From Halichondria panicea (taxonomy: Eukaryota > Porifera > Demospongiae > Suberitida > Halichondriidae): a DNA stretch of 64,000 bases. Of this stretch, positions 1-12,790 are shown in pieces (within the stretch, counting starts at the first letter, position 1; each line of letters starts with the position of its first letter). The DNA lies in the NCBI RefSeq assembly GCF_963675165.1, contig NC_087392.1, positions 5,207,942-5,271,941 on the forward strand, given 5' to 3'. Position numbers and translations under genes: made by a program. The notes under the pieces are model-generated. The model searched no databases. It was not told the origin of the DNA and worked only from the letters and a program-made list of their open reading frames with translations.

Positions 1-225
1 GATTGTGCTTGAAATTAGATGACCAATATAAAAATACTTACAAAAAAGTAACATCATTCCAGTGACAGATTTTGATTGTTAATTAATTCCCTGTTTATTT
101 TGTGGGTTTTGTGCACATCCTGCCAGGCTCATGGATTTCCAACGTGTTTTGTGCTCGAAATTATACCCCTTAGCCGGGATACCGGGAAGAGAGACAATTT
201 TGAGGGATATTCCTGGTAAGAAGGT

Positions 226-1233
226 ATGAGCTATCAGTATCAACATGAAGGGCCTCCTCCATCATATCACACGCTGCATGATCAAGGTGAGATGCTTTAC
301 ACAGCTGTAGAGGTAGGCTATATCATAATTATGAAGCTGATTGTTGTTAATTAATACAGCTCCTCCGCCTCCAGCTCCAAGACCAAGTGCCCCTCCACTT
401 TTTCCAGTGACAGATTTTGATGGGGCCAATCCACAGCCGCCAAGGGAGAATGCTCCACTGCTATCAGACACTCCTGAAGTGAATGCAGAAACGGAAGTGT
501 TCAGTCTTGAGAAGTTTGTGTTTCTATGGCTAGGAATTGGTCGTAAATATTGTGAGTAATAAAATTAGTGATAAGATTAGTGAATCGTTGGATGATTCCT
601 CACAACAAGTAGATATGTGTGCTTTTTAACAATAGCAATGTGTTAATGCTGTATTTACAGCCAGCCTGCTATAAGTTATAGTCATTGTGTGTAGCCAGAA
701 AAATGTAATTTTCATTAACGATGAACTGTTACTCACATACAGCGGGGCTGTGCCTTGTGGTGTTTTTGCTCCTATATGTCGGGGGAATTGTCATAATTAG
801 TTTTGCAGGTGAGCGTTCTTTTGCACAGCACATCCATTAACATTGTTTCTCTGATTTTACAGCACTCTTTCTTTCATTTCGGCCTTATCCAAATCCAGAT
901 CCAGATCCGTATTATTATTGTAATCCTCAACAAGGTTATATTTTGTGCCTTCTTTCTGGAGTCTTGTTCCTTTTGATTGGAAGTTACTGGCCAATTGCTT
1001 ACTGCTGGAAAAGAAGGCAGAGTCGCAACTTCACAATGCTCGGCTGCTACTCGTGTGTTTTGTCAGCTTTAATCGTCTCTTGTGTGGCAGCATTGGGTGC
1101 GACAATGGGTAGTCAATGTATTGACGTTCTTTCATTTAGTGTTTCTATCGCTATGGGAGTTGTTATTTTCATATTTTTGTGCTCTAGTGTTTGTTGTTTG
1201 TGTTGTAGCAACAAAATTGGTAGAATTTGTTAG
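226..1233 (+). CDS. PPxY/di-leucine four-helix membrane protein, array copy 1 (intact)
   Basis: I do not recognise this family. Exons read as 226-286, 360-551, 743-808 and 863-1233; all borders are GT/AG and all introns phase 1, giving 229 residues. The N-terminus is cytosolic by the positive-inside rule and has PPSY at residues 11-14, a Pro-rich stretch, and ENAPLL at 50-55, which fits the [DE]xxxL[LI] endolysosomal sorting signal. Helix 1 is about 86-112, followed by a loop rich in Pro, Asp and Tyr. Helices 2, 3 and 4 are about 132-154, 164-186 and 199-220, with a basic KRRQSR loop between 2 and 3. The tail is Cys-rich and ends in Cys. The start gives MSYQYQ, shorter than the MGERSYQYQ of other copies. 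A membrane adaptor for NEDD4-type ligases is plausible but inferred from motifs alone. Confidence 0.75.
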
Positions 1234-1639
1234 GTTAAAGAGACGGATATTTTAACTTTGTTCTTGAGGTACATGTATTCGCAAAATTTGTTTACATGGC
1301 AGCTATATAGTCTTTTAATAATCATGCGTATAATTATAGCAACATCTGTTTGCTATTCACTCACGAGTAATTTTTTTTGTTTTTTATATCGTTGGGAGTG
1401 CTGTAATTATTATAGAAGACAGCATTGCACATCATTTAATAATACAGGGACCCTTTGTGAGATTGTACCACGCCAGGTAGACATATTTACTATTGTGAGT
1501 GATAGGATCAGCTGCTGAGCAAAATCTTGTTTTCTAAACATGTTGGTCCAACTTAATCTAGCTGTAGAGTTACAACCAACCTGCTATATAGTCATTGTGT
1601 GCCAGAAGAATGTGATTTTCCATAATAAAAAAGATGATT

Positions 1640-2140
1640 GTTTAATACTCACATACAGCTGGACTCTGCCTTGTGATGTTATAATTTATGAGGCCTGAGG
1701 GAATTATCGTAATTGTTGTGACAGGGTAAGCATTTATTTTGCATATTGTATAACACAAATTCATCCATTAACAGTGTTTCTCCAATTCTTCTTTTCAGCG
1801 TTCCTCGGATCTGGTAGATACGTGTAATCTTTAACATCACATTATTAGCATTCTTTCTGGAGTCGTGTTAGAAGAAGTTGCTGGCCAAATTACTGACATG
1901 TATAGAGTGGCAACTTCACAATGCTGGACTACTATTTATGGATTTCATTTTCAGTATTGATTGTCTCTTATGTGGCAGCATTGAGTAACAATGGCAGCTG
2001 AGCTACTTGTTTTGATTGTTGTTGTTTAATACATTACAATGGGAGCTGTTGCATATTTTGTATACTCTGTTCTAGTTGTTGTGGTGTTTTTGTAGAAGTA
2101 ATGCTCAAAGTGTTGAATTGATAAAAATGGGGCGAGATTG
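1640..2140 (+). pseudogene. Array copy 2, subfamily D relic (exons 3-4)
   Basis: An exon-3-like piece lies near 1656-1724 and an exon-4-like piece near 1796-2135. The words for TLGCY-type helix 3 and for the LIVSYVAAL segment are readable, but in different frames with stops. No exon 1 or 2 is present. It is close to the relic at 18700-19270, which also sits just before an array gene, so the two were probably duplicated as a block. Confidence 0.65.
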
Positions 2141-2144
2141 TTAA

Positions 2145-2194
2145 TGATCTTTACCCAACCAGCACTCACACGCAGGCGCAGTTGCAAGCGGAAT
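2145..2194 (+). promoter_or_regulatory. Type I leader shared by array copies
   Basis: The block GATCTTTACCCAACCAGCAC followed by a CACGCAGGCGCAG word precedes the start region of copy 3. Near-identical blocks lie before the copies starting near 4686 and 19424, and a partial one at 15385-15430. It is probably core promoter or 5' UTR. Copies 5, 11 and 12 have a different leader. Confidence 0.45.
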
Positions 2195-3063
2195 ATGGGA
2201 GAAAGAAGCTATATACCAGCACAAAGATGATTATCTCATGCCGCCAAGGGAGAATGCTCCACTGCTATCAGACACTCCTGACGTGAATGCAGAAACAGAA
2301 GTGTTCAGTCTAGAGAAGTTTGTGTTTCTATGCCTAGGAATTGGTCGTAAATATTGTGAGTGATAAGATCAGCTGCTGAAGTTATGAGCAAAACTTAAAC
2401 GTTGGATGATCCCTCACAACAAGTAGATATGTGTGCTTTTTAACAATAGCAATGCTAATTACAGCCAGCTTGCTATAAGTGGTTATAGTCATTGTGTATA
2501 GCCAGAAATGTGATTTTCATTAACGATGAACTGTTACTCACATACAGCAGGGCTGTGCCTTGTGGTGTTTTTGCTCCTATATGCCGTGGGAATTGTCACA
2601 ATTATTATAGCAGGTGAGCGTTCTTTTGCACAGCACATCCATTAACAGTGTTTCTCTGATTTTACAGCATTCTTTCTCCCTTCTTCTTATCAGCTTTATC
2701 CAAATCCGGATCCAGGTCAGACTCTATATATGTATTCCTTTACAAGGTAACATTTTGTGCCTTCTTTCTGGAGTTGTGCTCCTTTTGATTGAAAGTTACT
2801 GGCCAATTGCTTACTGCTGGAAAATAAGGCAGAGTCGCAACTTCACAATGCTAGGCTGCTACTCGTGTGTTTTATCAGTATTGATTGTGTCTTGTGTGGT
2901 AGCATTGATGGCGACAATAGCATTTAGCGCGACAATGTTTCAATGTTTTGATCTTTTTTCAATTGGTGCTACTATTGCTATGGGAGTTGTTATTTTCATA
3001 TTTGTGTGCTCTAGTGTTTGTTGTTTGTGTTGTTGTAGCAACAAAATTGGTAGAATTTGTTAG
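2195..3063 (+). pseudogene. Array copy 3, 5'-rearranged and frameshifted
   Basis: The usual ATGGGAGAAAGAAGC start at 2195 runs into a stop after about 11 codons, and the first intron plus the Pro-rich part of exon 2 are deleted, fusing exon 1 to the end of exon 2. An in-frame ATG at 2238 could give a protein lacking the PPxY motif (2238-2355, then 2548-2613). Exon 4 begins at 2668, but between 2700 and 2740 it is one base out of frame with the helix 2-4 region ending at 3063. The downstream reading is otherwise well preserved. I call it a recent pseudogene; an unseen splice choice could rescue it. Confidence 0.6.
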
Positions 3064-3207
3064 TTTAGTGTTTTATTTTATTTTATGTGATTGATTATTG
3101 GTTCTGGAAGCTGTATAATGGTCACTATTAAAACGAGTGATGCAAACTGCGCTGTGCTAATACTCTCGCCATGTTTTGCTTTGCTTAGGTATTAGAATGT
3201 TTTTATT

Positions 3208-3372
3208 TACCGTATAGCGAGTAATTTTCATGGGGGAAAATATTTGTTATTCTCGTGGGCAAGCTGACCTCCACGAAAACATAGGTGTGGCTTACCGCAA
3301 TGAAAATTTTACTCCACGAAAATCATCGCTTTCGAGTTGAATGAATTTTTACCCCAGGAAAATTACCCGTAA
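3208..3372 (+). mobile_element. MITE family 2 copy (TACCGTATAGCG ends)
   Basis: A short element with inverted ends, starting TACCGTATAGCGAGTAATTT and ending in AAATTACCCGTAATA. It contains several inverted 'cacgaaa/tttcgtg' words. Relatives are at 20700-20895, 23338-23520 and 24889-25126. No coding capacity. Confidence 0.6.
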
Positions 3373-3386
3373 TATAATACATAATA

Positions 3387-3522
3387 GTTAGACACTGTTT
3401 TGGAGGTGTCTATGGGATTTAGAAGCCCAAAGGCACTGATTTAGTATCCCGAGCGTAGCGAGGGTACTACAAGTGGCTGAGGGCTTCTAAATCACATGGA
3501 CACCGACAAAACAGTGTCTAAC
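3387..3522. mobile_element. Palindromic MITE (GTTAGACACTGTTTT ends)
   Basis: The two ends are exact inverted copies of GTTAGACACTGTTTT, and further inner words (GTGTC, GATTTAGAAGCCC) also pair, so the 136-bp element folds into a long hairpin. It lies directly after a MITE family 2 copy. Confidence 0.7.
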
Positions 3523-4649
3523 TCATTTAGATACTAGTGCGCATGCCCAAACCTTGCCCCCGATGCTTGACTACAATACAATTACTTGGAAACAGAATAC
3601 TAGGTATACTAAGTAAGTTGCAGGTATACTAAGTCCCATAGTATACCTGCTCTGAGGCACTTTTCCCATGTACTTCCCATGTAGATCTTATCTACTAGTG
3701 TCTAAAATAATATAGAAGACAGTTTTAATTAATATATACGTACAGGGACCTTTTAATTTGAGTGGGTGAGGTGGCCGGTACATAATTATTGTGAGTGATA
3801 AGATCAGTTGCTGAGCAAAATAACTGGACATGTTTCTTAATCTAGCTGTACTTACAACCATAAGCATATAGAATAAGATAGATGTTACAACCAACCTGCT
3901 ATAATTATTGTTTAGCCAGAAGAATATAAATTATATATGTGATTTTCCATATTAGGATTGTTTGTTTAAAGCCACACAAAGTCAATTTGTAGTTTCTCAG
4001 GCTATTATTCCTTTTAGTCATCATAACCGAAAAACCATACAAATTTGTCTTTTTCTAATTTGAGGTCACGTGATATTTGAAAGCCATAGATAGAGTAGGG
4101 ATTGAAAACAGAAGTACCCTCGAAGTACCATCCATATATCTCCGCGGTTTTAATCGAGGCTTACTTTTTAACAAGGGCTAACATGAATAATTCATGAGAG
4201 TTGTTTTGCTCTCTGTAAGAAGTCCACGAGCAGTTCTGCTGCTAAACATCAACTTTTATCTCATACTTGAGGCCATTTGGGACACAGGACACTATTTAGT
4301 TACACAGCCTTAGCTATATCATAGGTACTATAGGAACACAAGCATGAAAAAGCACTTTGTGTACCTCTAGCTACTTCACGACAATTGAGATTGTATTTTC
4401 ATTTTCTTCATTTCCAATTGATATCTACTATCAGGGGGCATGTGATTCAGTAATGGGGGTAGCTCTGAGATGTATGCATTGAACACAATAAGTTTCCCGG
4501 GCTATTGCGGGGGTTATGAAGAATGGTCCCAGAGCCACTACGTAGACTTCATTGCAAAACATCACGTGAATCACTTCCGTTTCTAATCCCTCTCTACTGC
4601 ATGGGAGAGCCAAGTGCGAGTCTCGAATTCCAGCTCTTTGCATTACCCA

Positions 4650-4900
4650 ACCAGCACTCACGCGCAGGCGCAGTTGCACGTGGAATATGGGAGAAAGAAG
4701 CTCATGCATGATCAAGGTGAGATGCTTTACACAGCGGAGAAGTTATAAAAAAATACTGATGTTGTTAATACAGCTCCTCCAAGACTAAGTGCATGGCCCC
4801 TCCACCTTTTCTAGTGACAGATTTTGGGGCCCGGGAAGGCAATCCACACGCCAGTCCACAGTCGTCATTAAGGGTGAATGATCGAACTTAATGACTTAAC
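4650..4900 (+). pseudogene. Array copy 4, exons 1-2 relic
   Basis: The type I leader and ATGGGAGAAAGAAGC are present (ATG 4686), but exon 1 has lost its middle, including PPxY, and ends in the wrong phase. Exon 2 (from about 4773) then hits a stop after the Pro-rich start. No helix-1 exon follows; the next sequence is the divergent subfamily B copy. Confidence 0.6.
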
Positions 4901-4958
4901 CAGTTTTATACCACCTTGTGGACTGGTTAGGTTAATTTTTAAATGGAGCCTATAAATT

Positions 4959-5464
4959 TTGTTGGCACTAAGTCTCTGGAGATCTGCATGGATAGGAGCT
5001 ATAGGAGCTTCCCCGGCTATACTCTGCTTGATGGCTGGAGTTTTGTTTCTCCTGATAGGAACGTACAGATGTTTTGTGTGCGGCTGGAACAAATGTACTA
5101 AAAAGAAATTTCGTCGAAACTTTACACTCTTGGGTTGCTACTTGTGGTTTTTGCTGACAATGCTCTTCTCTCTGCCCCTGGCTATAGGCGTGGACGTCTA
5201 TGCCCACAGTGAACTCTTCCTGCATTTTCTGAGCGGGTCTTGCATGTCCAACTATACACACAACCTCGATGCTACGAGTGCTTTACAGATTTTAGGACTA
5301 ACGGCACACTGTGTCAATGCTAATGATGATAGGCCTATGATACGATCCATTTGTACATGCTGTATATGCCACTAGTTGTTGGTGGTAGCTGTGCATGTTT
5401 GTTTGTGTTGTGCAGCTCAGTTTGTTTGTGCTCATATCGTAAAATGTTGGGAAGAATTTATTAG
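4959..5464 (+). pseudogene. Subfamily B relative, last-exon region, probably broken
   Basis: The reading 4959-5375 carries a helix-2-like segment (LCLMAGVLFLLIGTY), a Cys/Trp turn, then RRNFTLLGCYLWFLL, clearly homologous to array exon 4. It replaces the array's tail with a longer loop and stops at 5375. A helix-4-like tail with VLCSSVCLCSYRK and ending GRIY lies at about 5340-5462 in another frame, so either a frameshift or an unrecognised intron separates them. No start or 5' exons are seen. A more damaged copy is at 29000-29460. Confidence 0.55.
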
Positions 5465-6030
5465 TTATGTGTCTTAGACTTAATTACTGGTTATTGTGTA
5501 GTTACCATAGTTTGTGTTAGGAATGTTTATTAGTAATTATCTCTGTTGAGTTTCCTGGAGCAGAGCCTCCCTTAGTAGTCTTTTGTTGTACAATAGTTCT
5601 TTTGTTGTAAAGAGGCCCTGCGCGTCTCTGTGCACTATACCCTGCATGCATGTTCTGTTTTGTCAGTGTGTCTTTCTGTGATCTCTATTGTTACCTGAAA
5701 CTCTGTCTAATTCAACTTGCTCGTCGCTTGCTAGCTATAGCTCAAACTGCTGTGCATCAGATCTCTTGCCAATAGAATTTGTTGAATTTGGCTAACATTG
5801 CATCCACAATAGCATGGAGGACCTTTGAATGCATGGGTGTTGCATAACGAGACACCATTGCAATTCACATTAATTGGCCATATATACATGCACTAGACTT
5901 GGTCTGGCATATCTCTTTAAGTTTTTATATTGAAATACAGTCCTTCAGAAGTTCCCCCTAAAACATTTTGGTCTCTTGTGGTAAGTTAAACAGATGCTTT
6001 TTTCAATAATTGGTACCATCTCACAATACT
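5465..6030. other. Spacer between array copies
   Basis: No gene seen. The part after about 5810 matches 29480-29620, so it is part of a block duplicated together with the subfamily B copy and the next array copy. Confidence 0.5.
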
Positions 6031-6039
6031 CTCTTTTCG

Positions 6040-6360
6040 ATATTATGGGAGAAAGAAGCTACCAACCATGGCAACACAAATGATTATCTCACGTGGAATG
6101 ATTAAGCTAGGTGAGATACTTTACACAGTTGTAGGCTATATAGCCTATTGGTACATGGTATCATGAATGCTGTTGTCAATACCGTGGCAGCCCCCAAGAC
6201 CCACCTCTTCCAGGTTTTGGGGCCCAAGAGAGCAATCCATAGCCGCCAAGGGAGAATGCTCCACTGCTACCCGACCTTCCTGAAGTGTATGCAGGAACAG
6301 AAGTGTTCAGTCTAGAGAAGCTTGTGTTTCTATGGCTTGGAAATTGGTCAGAAATATTGT
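6040..6360 (+). pseudogene. Array copy 5, exons 1-2 relic
   Basis: A start-like ATGGGAGAAAGAAGC occurs at about 6047, preceded by the type II leader. Exon 1 is scrambled, and exon 2 (about 6183-6354) keeps the ENAPLL region and FSLEK but is frameshifted. Exons 3-4 are absent; a 629-bp TG tract follows. Confidence 0.6.
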
Positions 6361-6612
6361 TTATTCTGGATGGTGTTACAACAATATTATCCCTTTGTGT
6401 ATATCGAATCGCAAAGATTGAGCCCCCACCCTCAACTAGTTGGAGCATGCAAAGACTATATACCAGCCCACAATCTTGTTTGCACACTTTTTGTTACTTC
6501 AGTGCACATGCTCTCAACCTCACTCTTCCCCATTTTTTTCACAAAATGTTTTGCACTTGTATAATTGGGGCGAGCGAAGCGAGTCCCTTCCTAGTGATGA
6601 CTGTTGCAATTT

Positions 6613-7246
<634 letters not shown>

Positions 7247-7329
7247 ATGGACCGGCACGATATTTGTTTTTTGTACCCGTGACTCTTTACCAACTTTTAC
7301 GTGAAAGCTGCGCATGGGCACAAGAGCTA

Positions 7330-7720
7330 GCTACACTCAGGAACGAAGTGGCTCAGACAAGACATAGAGACTCTTGAGGCTACAAGTACGCCTACAGCAG
7401 ATCAGAGCATCTCAGATGGTGACCTTCTGAGCCTAAGATCACACAGGTACGTCTGCAGGAGGTCACAGCAGCTTACTTCCCATGTTTCACTTCCAAGTCT
7501 TGTGTTTTTTTTACCTGCTAGCCCAACAGGACAAAACAGAGATCGAGACCAGTCACTACGACACGTCAGAGCAGCTCAGATGGAGACTTCTGAAGTTGCA
7601 CAGGCACCTTTAGACAATACAGCACTACGGCAGGTCAGACTAGCTCAGATGGAAACTTCTGAGGCCACACAGGCACGCTTACAACAGGTCAGAGCTAGAG
7701 TAGCTTACTTACCCAGCAAA
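7330..7720 (+). repeat. Degenerate minisatellite (GCTCAGATGGAGACTTCTGA unit)
   Basis: Units of roughly 65-80 bp share words such as CAGGTCAGA, CTCAGATGG and CTTCTGA; at least four are recognisable. An open reading across 7502-7747 shows the matching peptide repeat QMETSE, but no gene context supports it. Confidence 0.6.
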
Positions 7721-7749
7721 GATTGTTCACAGTATACTATCTTGTAATT

Positions 7750-8750
7750 TGGGTCCAGCAAGAAGTGATAAAATCTCCTTGCTCCTCATGTTAGTTTGTA
7801 TAGCCAGCTCTTTCATGCTGAACTTTCACTCATACATATGTTTCACCTTGAATCTTGATGTTACACCACAGTCAAAGACCACAACAACCCTACACCACTC
7901 AGAATAATTGTCACAGGTATACAGCTGGCACAGGGAAGTCGTATCTAATCCACTGCATCAGACTACTCGGTTTATATTCACTGTTAGAGTGCTTCCTCTA
8001 TAACCGGACATGAAAACTTTGAAGGTAAACCACTCCTGTTGTATAAGTTTTCACAAAGCGAGATAGGATCTATATATATACCTTGCTTAGCATAGGAAGC
8101 AAGTAGAATTGCTTGTCTCTCTTTCATTTTGGAGCAGCGTCAAGTAGAAGCAAGTCTACCGGACACTCAATTATCGTGTCCGATCAAGATTATGTAAAAC
8201 CACACCCAGACATAAGCTTCAATGTAACATTACACGCATGTGCAGAACCCCTTGTGGGTGTGTTCATGCAAAAATATCAGGCAATAGATAGATGTTCAGT
8301 ACAGTAGCTACTTCATTCATTTTGCTAAAGTCTGGACAGTATTCGGACAGTGTTCGATAATAGTAAGTATCCGGTGATAGAGGTGGCACTCTACTAATTT
8401 TATTTCATTCGATAAATAAACTTAAATTACCACATCATGCACTGTACAACAAATACACAAATTGCTCGCTCGCCCCAAACATGCTCTGCATGCTCCTAGT
8501 AATTTATGGTTGGATGATTGACTTAATTTCCTGTGATTGTCCCATAACATTATTTTATGTGGTAGTGGGTGTAGCCTTTGTCACCAGGCCGATGTTTTCT
8601 TATAGACCGCCAAGATGGTCAAATATTGTGTCTGTGCATACGTGCATGAATTCATTCTGACTCTCTCTACAGACGAGGGTGTAATTGCCTCGAGATAGTA
8701 CCGCGAGTGTCACATGCGCATGCGCATTCAGCAAAACTCTCAGGGCAGTG
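7750..8750. other. Spacer, nothing recognised
   Basis: AT-rich sequence with short open frames only. No array exon or clear transposon end was seen. Confidence 0.4.
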
Positions 8751-8760
8751 CAATGGAGAA

Positions 8761-9780
8761 ATGGGAGAAATAAGTCATAATCAAGTGCAAGGGCTTCCTC
8801 CACCACCATATAACACGCTGCATGATCAAGGTGAGATGATTTACACAGCTGTAGAGAGGCTAGATCTATTGATATCATGAATACTGTCAATACAGGTCCA
8901 AGACCAAGTGCTCCTTTTTGAGGAACAGATTTGTTGGTCCACAGCTGCTATACATTTGTTGTTGCAAGGGAGAATGCTCCACTGCTACCAGACACTTCTG
9001 AAGTGAATGCAGAAACAGAAGTGTTCAGTCTAGAGAAGTTTGTGTTTCTATGGCTAGGAATTGGTCGTAAATATTGTGAGTGGACCCGGTGCAGTGATAC
9101 CGCCGCTGTGTAAAACCTCAAACCTTTATTCTGTCACATGTCTGCCCTCGCTGTATTTAATAGTAATGCTAACTATGTAGTCATTGTGTAACCATGCAGA
9201 AGAATGCCACTCTCCATAAATGATCAACTATTGTGCTTGTACTCACATACAGCTGGACCGTGCCTTGTGGTGTTTATGCTCCTATTTTCCTGGGGCATTG
9301 GCATAATTGTTGTGACAGGTGAGGATTCATATACAGAGCACAATTCCATTAACAATGTTTCTCTGATTTAACAGTAATGGTGATTATCAAAACCAACCAT
9401 CAGCCTTTTTATGATGTCTGTCAACTCCAACAAGCTTACATTTTGTGCCTTGCTTCTGGAGTCCTATTTATTTTGATTGGAAGTTGCTGACCAATATCTT
9501 ACGGTTGGAAAAGAAGGCAGAGTGGCAACTTCACAATGCTGGGCTGCTACTCATGGCTTTTGTCAGTATTTATTGTGTCTTGTGTGGCAGCATTGGGCCT
9601 GGAACTATATGAGCAATGTGACGCCATTCTGCCACCAACAACGCTTTCGCCACCTGTTTGTCTGATGAGCTTGAAGTGTACCAGCTTTTAATTCCACTGG
9701 TTGTTGCCAGTACTATGGCAGCTGTTGTTTTTATGTTTTTATACTCTAGTCTAGTGTTGTTGTTTGTGTTGTTGTAGCAA
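8761..9780 (+). pseudogene. Array copy 6 (PPPY version), broken
   Basis: Exon 1 (8761-8830) is intact and has a perfect PPPPY motif instead of PPPSY. Exon 2 reaches a stop right after the Pro-rich start because of a deletion, though the FSLEKF region downstream is clear. Exon 3 (about 9254-9319) is intact as a helix. Exon 4 has a stop where other copies have the WPIAY tryptophan (near 9487) and later frameshifts. It shares the GLELYE word with the fragment at 12487-12790, defining a subfamily C. Confidence 0.65.
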
Positions 9781-10007
9781 AAAAACTGTTGTTAGAGAGT
9801 TGTCTATCGCTCATAATAATTATTTATGAGCCGGATTGTAAGTGAATAATTATATATAGATAGATCTAAATGGAAAATGATTATTTTGACAGTGAGGTGG
9901 GCGGGTTTTACGATCTTGCCAGTGATTAGCCTAGCCGCTGTGCAAAAAGCTAAAAATCTAAACGCTCCCTTCTGTTTCCATTTAAGCGAAAGTGCACAGC
10001 AGTTAAA

Positions 10008-11275
10008 ATGGGAGAAAGAAGCTACCAGTATCATCATGAAGGGCCTCCTCCATCATATCACACGCTGCATGATCAAGGTGAGAGCTGTAGAGGTAGTCTA
10101 GGCTAAAAGTATATTAATTTGTGTTGAGTTTGACCTTTATAAAGTTGTCATAACTTTGTCATACTTCACTGAAATTCAAAGTTTCATATACCATTGGATT
10201 CCTTGTTAAAAAGCGCTTCTATCTATATGCTGTAGAGCTAGTAAGCTCCAACCAGCTAAAAGTTAGCATTTTCCATGTAGAAGTCCCAGGCATACTTGTC
10301 CACCACATAAAGCATAAATGAAGCCATAATTGACCACATAACTTCCAGGGCCGAACTCAACACAAATAGACTTTTTTTTAGTTCTATTGGTATCATGAAT
10401 GCTGGATTGTTGTTAATGCAGCTCCTCCAAGGCCAAGTGCCCCTCCTCCTTTTTCAGAGACAGATTTTGGTACTGGTGGGGCCAATCCACAGCCACCAAG
10501 GGAGAATGCTCCACTGCTACCAAACCCTCCTGAACTGAATGCAGAAACGGAAGTGTTCAGTCTAGAGAAGTTTGTGTTTCTATGGCTAGGAATTGGTCAT
10601 AAATATTGTGAGTGATAAGATCAATGAGCAAACTTAAATGTTGGATGATTCCTCACAACAAGTAGTTATGTGTGCTTTTTTTTAACAATAGCAATGCTAA
10701 TGCTGTACTTACAGCCAGCCTGCTATTAAGTTATAGTCATTGTTGCCAGAACAATGTGATTTTCATTAACGATGAACTGTTACTCACATACAGCGGGGCT
10801 GTGTCTTGTGGTGTTTTTGCTCATATATGCCGGGGGAATTGTCATAATTATTACAGCAGGTGAGCTTTCTTTTGCACAGCACATCCATTAACAGTGTTTC
10901 TTTGATTTTACAGCACTCCTTCTCCCTCACCCTTATCCAAATCCAGATTATTATTATTGTAATCCTCAACAAGGTTATATTTTCTTCCTTCTTTCTGGAG
11001 TCTTGTTCCTTTTGATTGGAAGTTACTGGCCAATTGTTTACTGCTGGAAAATAAGGCAGGGTCGCAACTTCACAATGCTCGGCTGCTACTCGTGTGTTTT
11101 GTCAACATTATTTGTCTCTTGTGTGGCAGCATTGGGCGCAACAATCGGTCACTGTTTTGACAGTCTTTCCTTTAGTGTTAGTATTGCTATGGGAGTTGTT
11201 ATTTTCATATTTTTGTGCTGCTCTAGTGTTTGTTGTTTGTGTTGTAGCAGCAACAAAATTGGGAGAATTTGTTAG
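10008..11275 (+). CDS. PPxY/di-leucine four-helix membrane protein, array copy 7 (intact)
   Basis: Exons 10008-10077, 10422-10607, 10794-10859 and 10914-11275 join without a stop to 227 residues, with phase-1 introns as in copy 1. It starts MGERSYQY, has PPPSYHTLHD, then RENAPLL, the helix-1 exon, and the last exon with WPIVYCW and the Cys-rich SNKIGRIC end. The loop after helix 1 is slightly shorter than in copy 1 (PNPDYYYC). Intron 1 is enlarged by a MITE family 3 element. The start is set by the MGERSY word shared among copies. Function unknown; sorting and ubiquitin-ligase motifs suggest an endolysosomal membrane protein. Confidence 0.78.
10118..10367. mobile_element. MITE family 3 copy inside intron 1 of array copy 7
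   Basis: The ends TTTGTGTTGAGTT and AACTCAACACAAA are inverted repeats. The interior matches 23130-23310 in inverted orientation and part of 20565-20690. Confidence 0.6.
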
Positions 11276-11584
11276 GTTAAAGAGACAGATAATTATTTTA
11301 CATGGCAGCCAGTATTTTAATAATCGTGCGTATATAGCAACATAGAATTTGTTAGGAGGTTAAAGAGACATTTATTAATTTGTTAGATTAATTAAGTGTG
11401 TGTGTATAATTATTGTGCTTCTGGAAGCTGTAATGATCACTATTAAAATTAAAAAAATTGTGGACACTCTTTTATTCTGGACATCGTGTTTGCTCTTTCT
11501 GTATTATTTAATGTGTTTTTACAACCAACCTGCTGCTATGTAGTCATAATTAATGTGATTTTCCATAACCAATGTTTGTTATTA

Positions 11585-11974
11585 TACCGTACGGGTAGAA
11601 CATTTCGAGGTGTTTTTAATTTCACGTTTTTCGTGGGTGGCTGCAAAACACGAAAATTTCAATACTCATTCTTTCCACACGCTGTAACTTTATGGAACAA
11701 ACTTGTTAGTACGTACAATATAGAAGATATTGTTACTGTCAGTGTGTTTAAATATTTTCTGTTTAGGATGCACTTTACATCTAGCTACTAGCTAATTGTG
11801 TATACCCTATGCTATATGCTGAATTATTATAAAAAAAAAACCCTTGGAAGGCTTCGTATGCGCAAGCGAGATAGTGCCACACCCTAACTCCCCGAAATTT
11901 ACTACCTGCGAAATTTTCCAAATAAAAGAGTTGCATGAAATTTTCCACTCTCAAAATGTTCCACCCGTACGGTA
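11585..11974. mobile_element. TIR element with an internal retroelement fragment
   Basis: The left end TACCGTACGGGTAGAACATTT and right end AATGTTCCACCCGTACGGTA are inverted repeats with few mismatches. Inside, plus frame 11641-11788 encodes a peptide with SFFPHAVTLWNKL, which resembles the C-terminal end of LINE reverse transcriptases. Boundaries are good; the LINE assignment is moderate. Confidence 0.55.
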
Positions 11975-12153
11975 CACAGCTTTTGCTCATAATTTATGTT
12001 ATAAGCCCCGTTTACACCACACCTAATCCGGGTCAGATTTTTCTGAGTAGTGGGCATAGTAAAATGACCACTAATTTTTTTTGATATGAAAGTAAAGTAA
12101 AAAAATTAATTATAAAAAACAAGTGAAGGTAAAAGAGGTTGAATAAAAAACAG

Positions 12154-12438
12154 TTAGTTATGTTCTAGGTGTCCCTCGATAACCTGGACCTCGATTGGCT
12201 CAAGAAGTGCATCCTTAGCTGGTCTGTTTCGTGATGACCTGGCACCCCTAATTGCTATAATGGATGCCCTCAGTAGAGCAAAGCTCAACTGGCATCGTAT
12301 CCACCCTATCATTGTATTGTAGGGTACATCTCTCTTCTCACTGAGCATCGACGAAAGTCTCTTGTAGAATGTTGTTGCAGCTATTCCCATGCCTCCAGTA
12401 GACGAGAGGACTAGTGGTGTGAAAGTTGAGTGTTTCAC
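12154..12438 (-). mobile_element. Retroelement polyprotein C-terminal fragment
   Basis: A 94-residue reading carries FTPLVLSSTGGMG, then AATTFYKRLSSMLSEK and SFALLRASIIAIRGARSSR. This arrangement is familiar from the C-terminus of uncharacterised reverse-transcriptase-type proteins in invertebrate genomes. It is truncated upstream and sits directly against an array exon-4 fragment, so it probably marks an insertion or recombination point. Confidence 0.55.
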
Positions 12439-12486
12439 TTCCCGAATACGCTGTTCATAGTGGTGTTTAACTTTCTTTTCTAGCTC

Positions 12487-12790
12487 ATGACCACTAATTG
12501 CATTTGCTGGCCAATTGCTTACGGTTGGAAAAGAAGGCAGAGTCGCAACTTCACAATGCTGGACTGCTACTCGTGGCTTTTGTCAGAATTGATTGTCTCT
12601 TGTGTGGCAGCATTGGGCCTGGAACTGTATGAGAAACATAATGTCCTTCTGCAACCAAACAGTATCTGTTCATTTCTTGAAGATTACCAGGTTTTAATTC
12701 TACCCGTTGTTGCTAGTACTATGGCAGCTGTTGTTTTGATGTTTTTGTGCTCTAGTATTATTTTGTTGTTTGTGCTGTTGTAGCAAAAAA
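12487..12790 (+). pseudogene. Array fragment, subfamily C exon 4
   Basis: Only the part from WPIAYGW through helix 4 remains, in one open frame to a stop at 12783. It shares GLELYE with copy 6. No upstream exons are near; the 5' side is retroelement sequence. Confidence 0.65.
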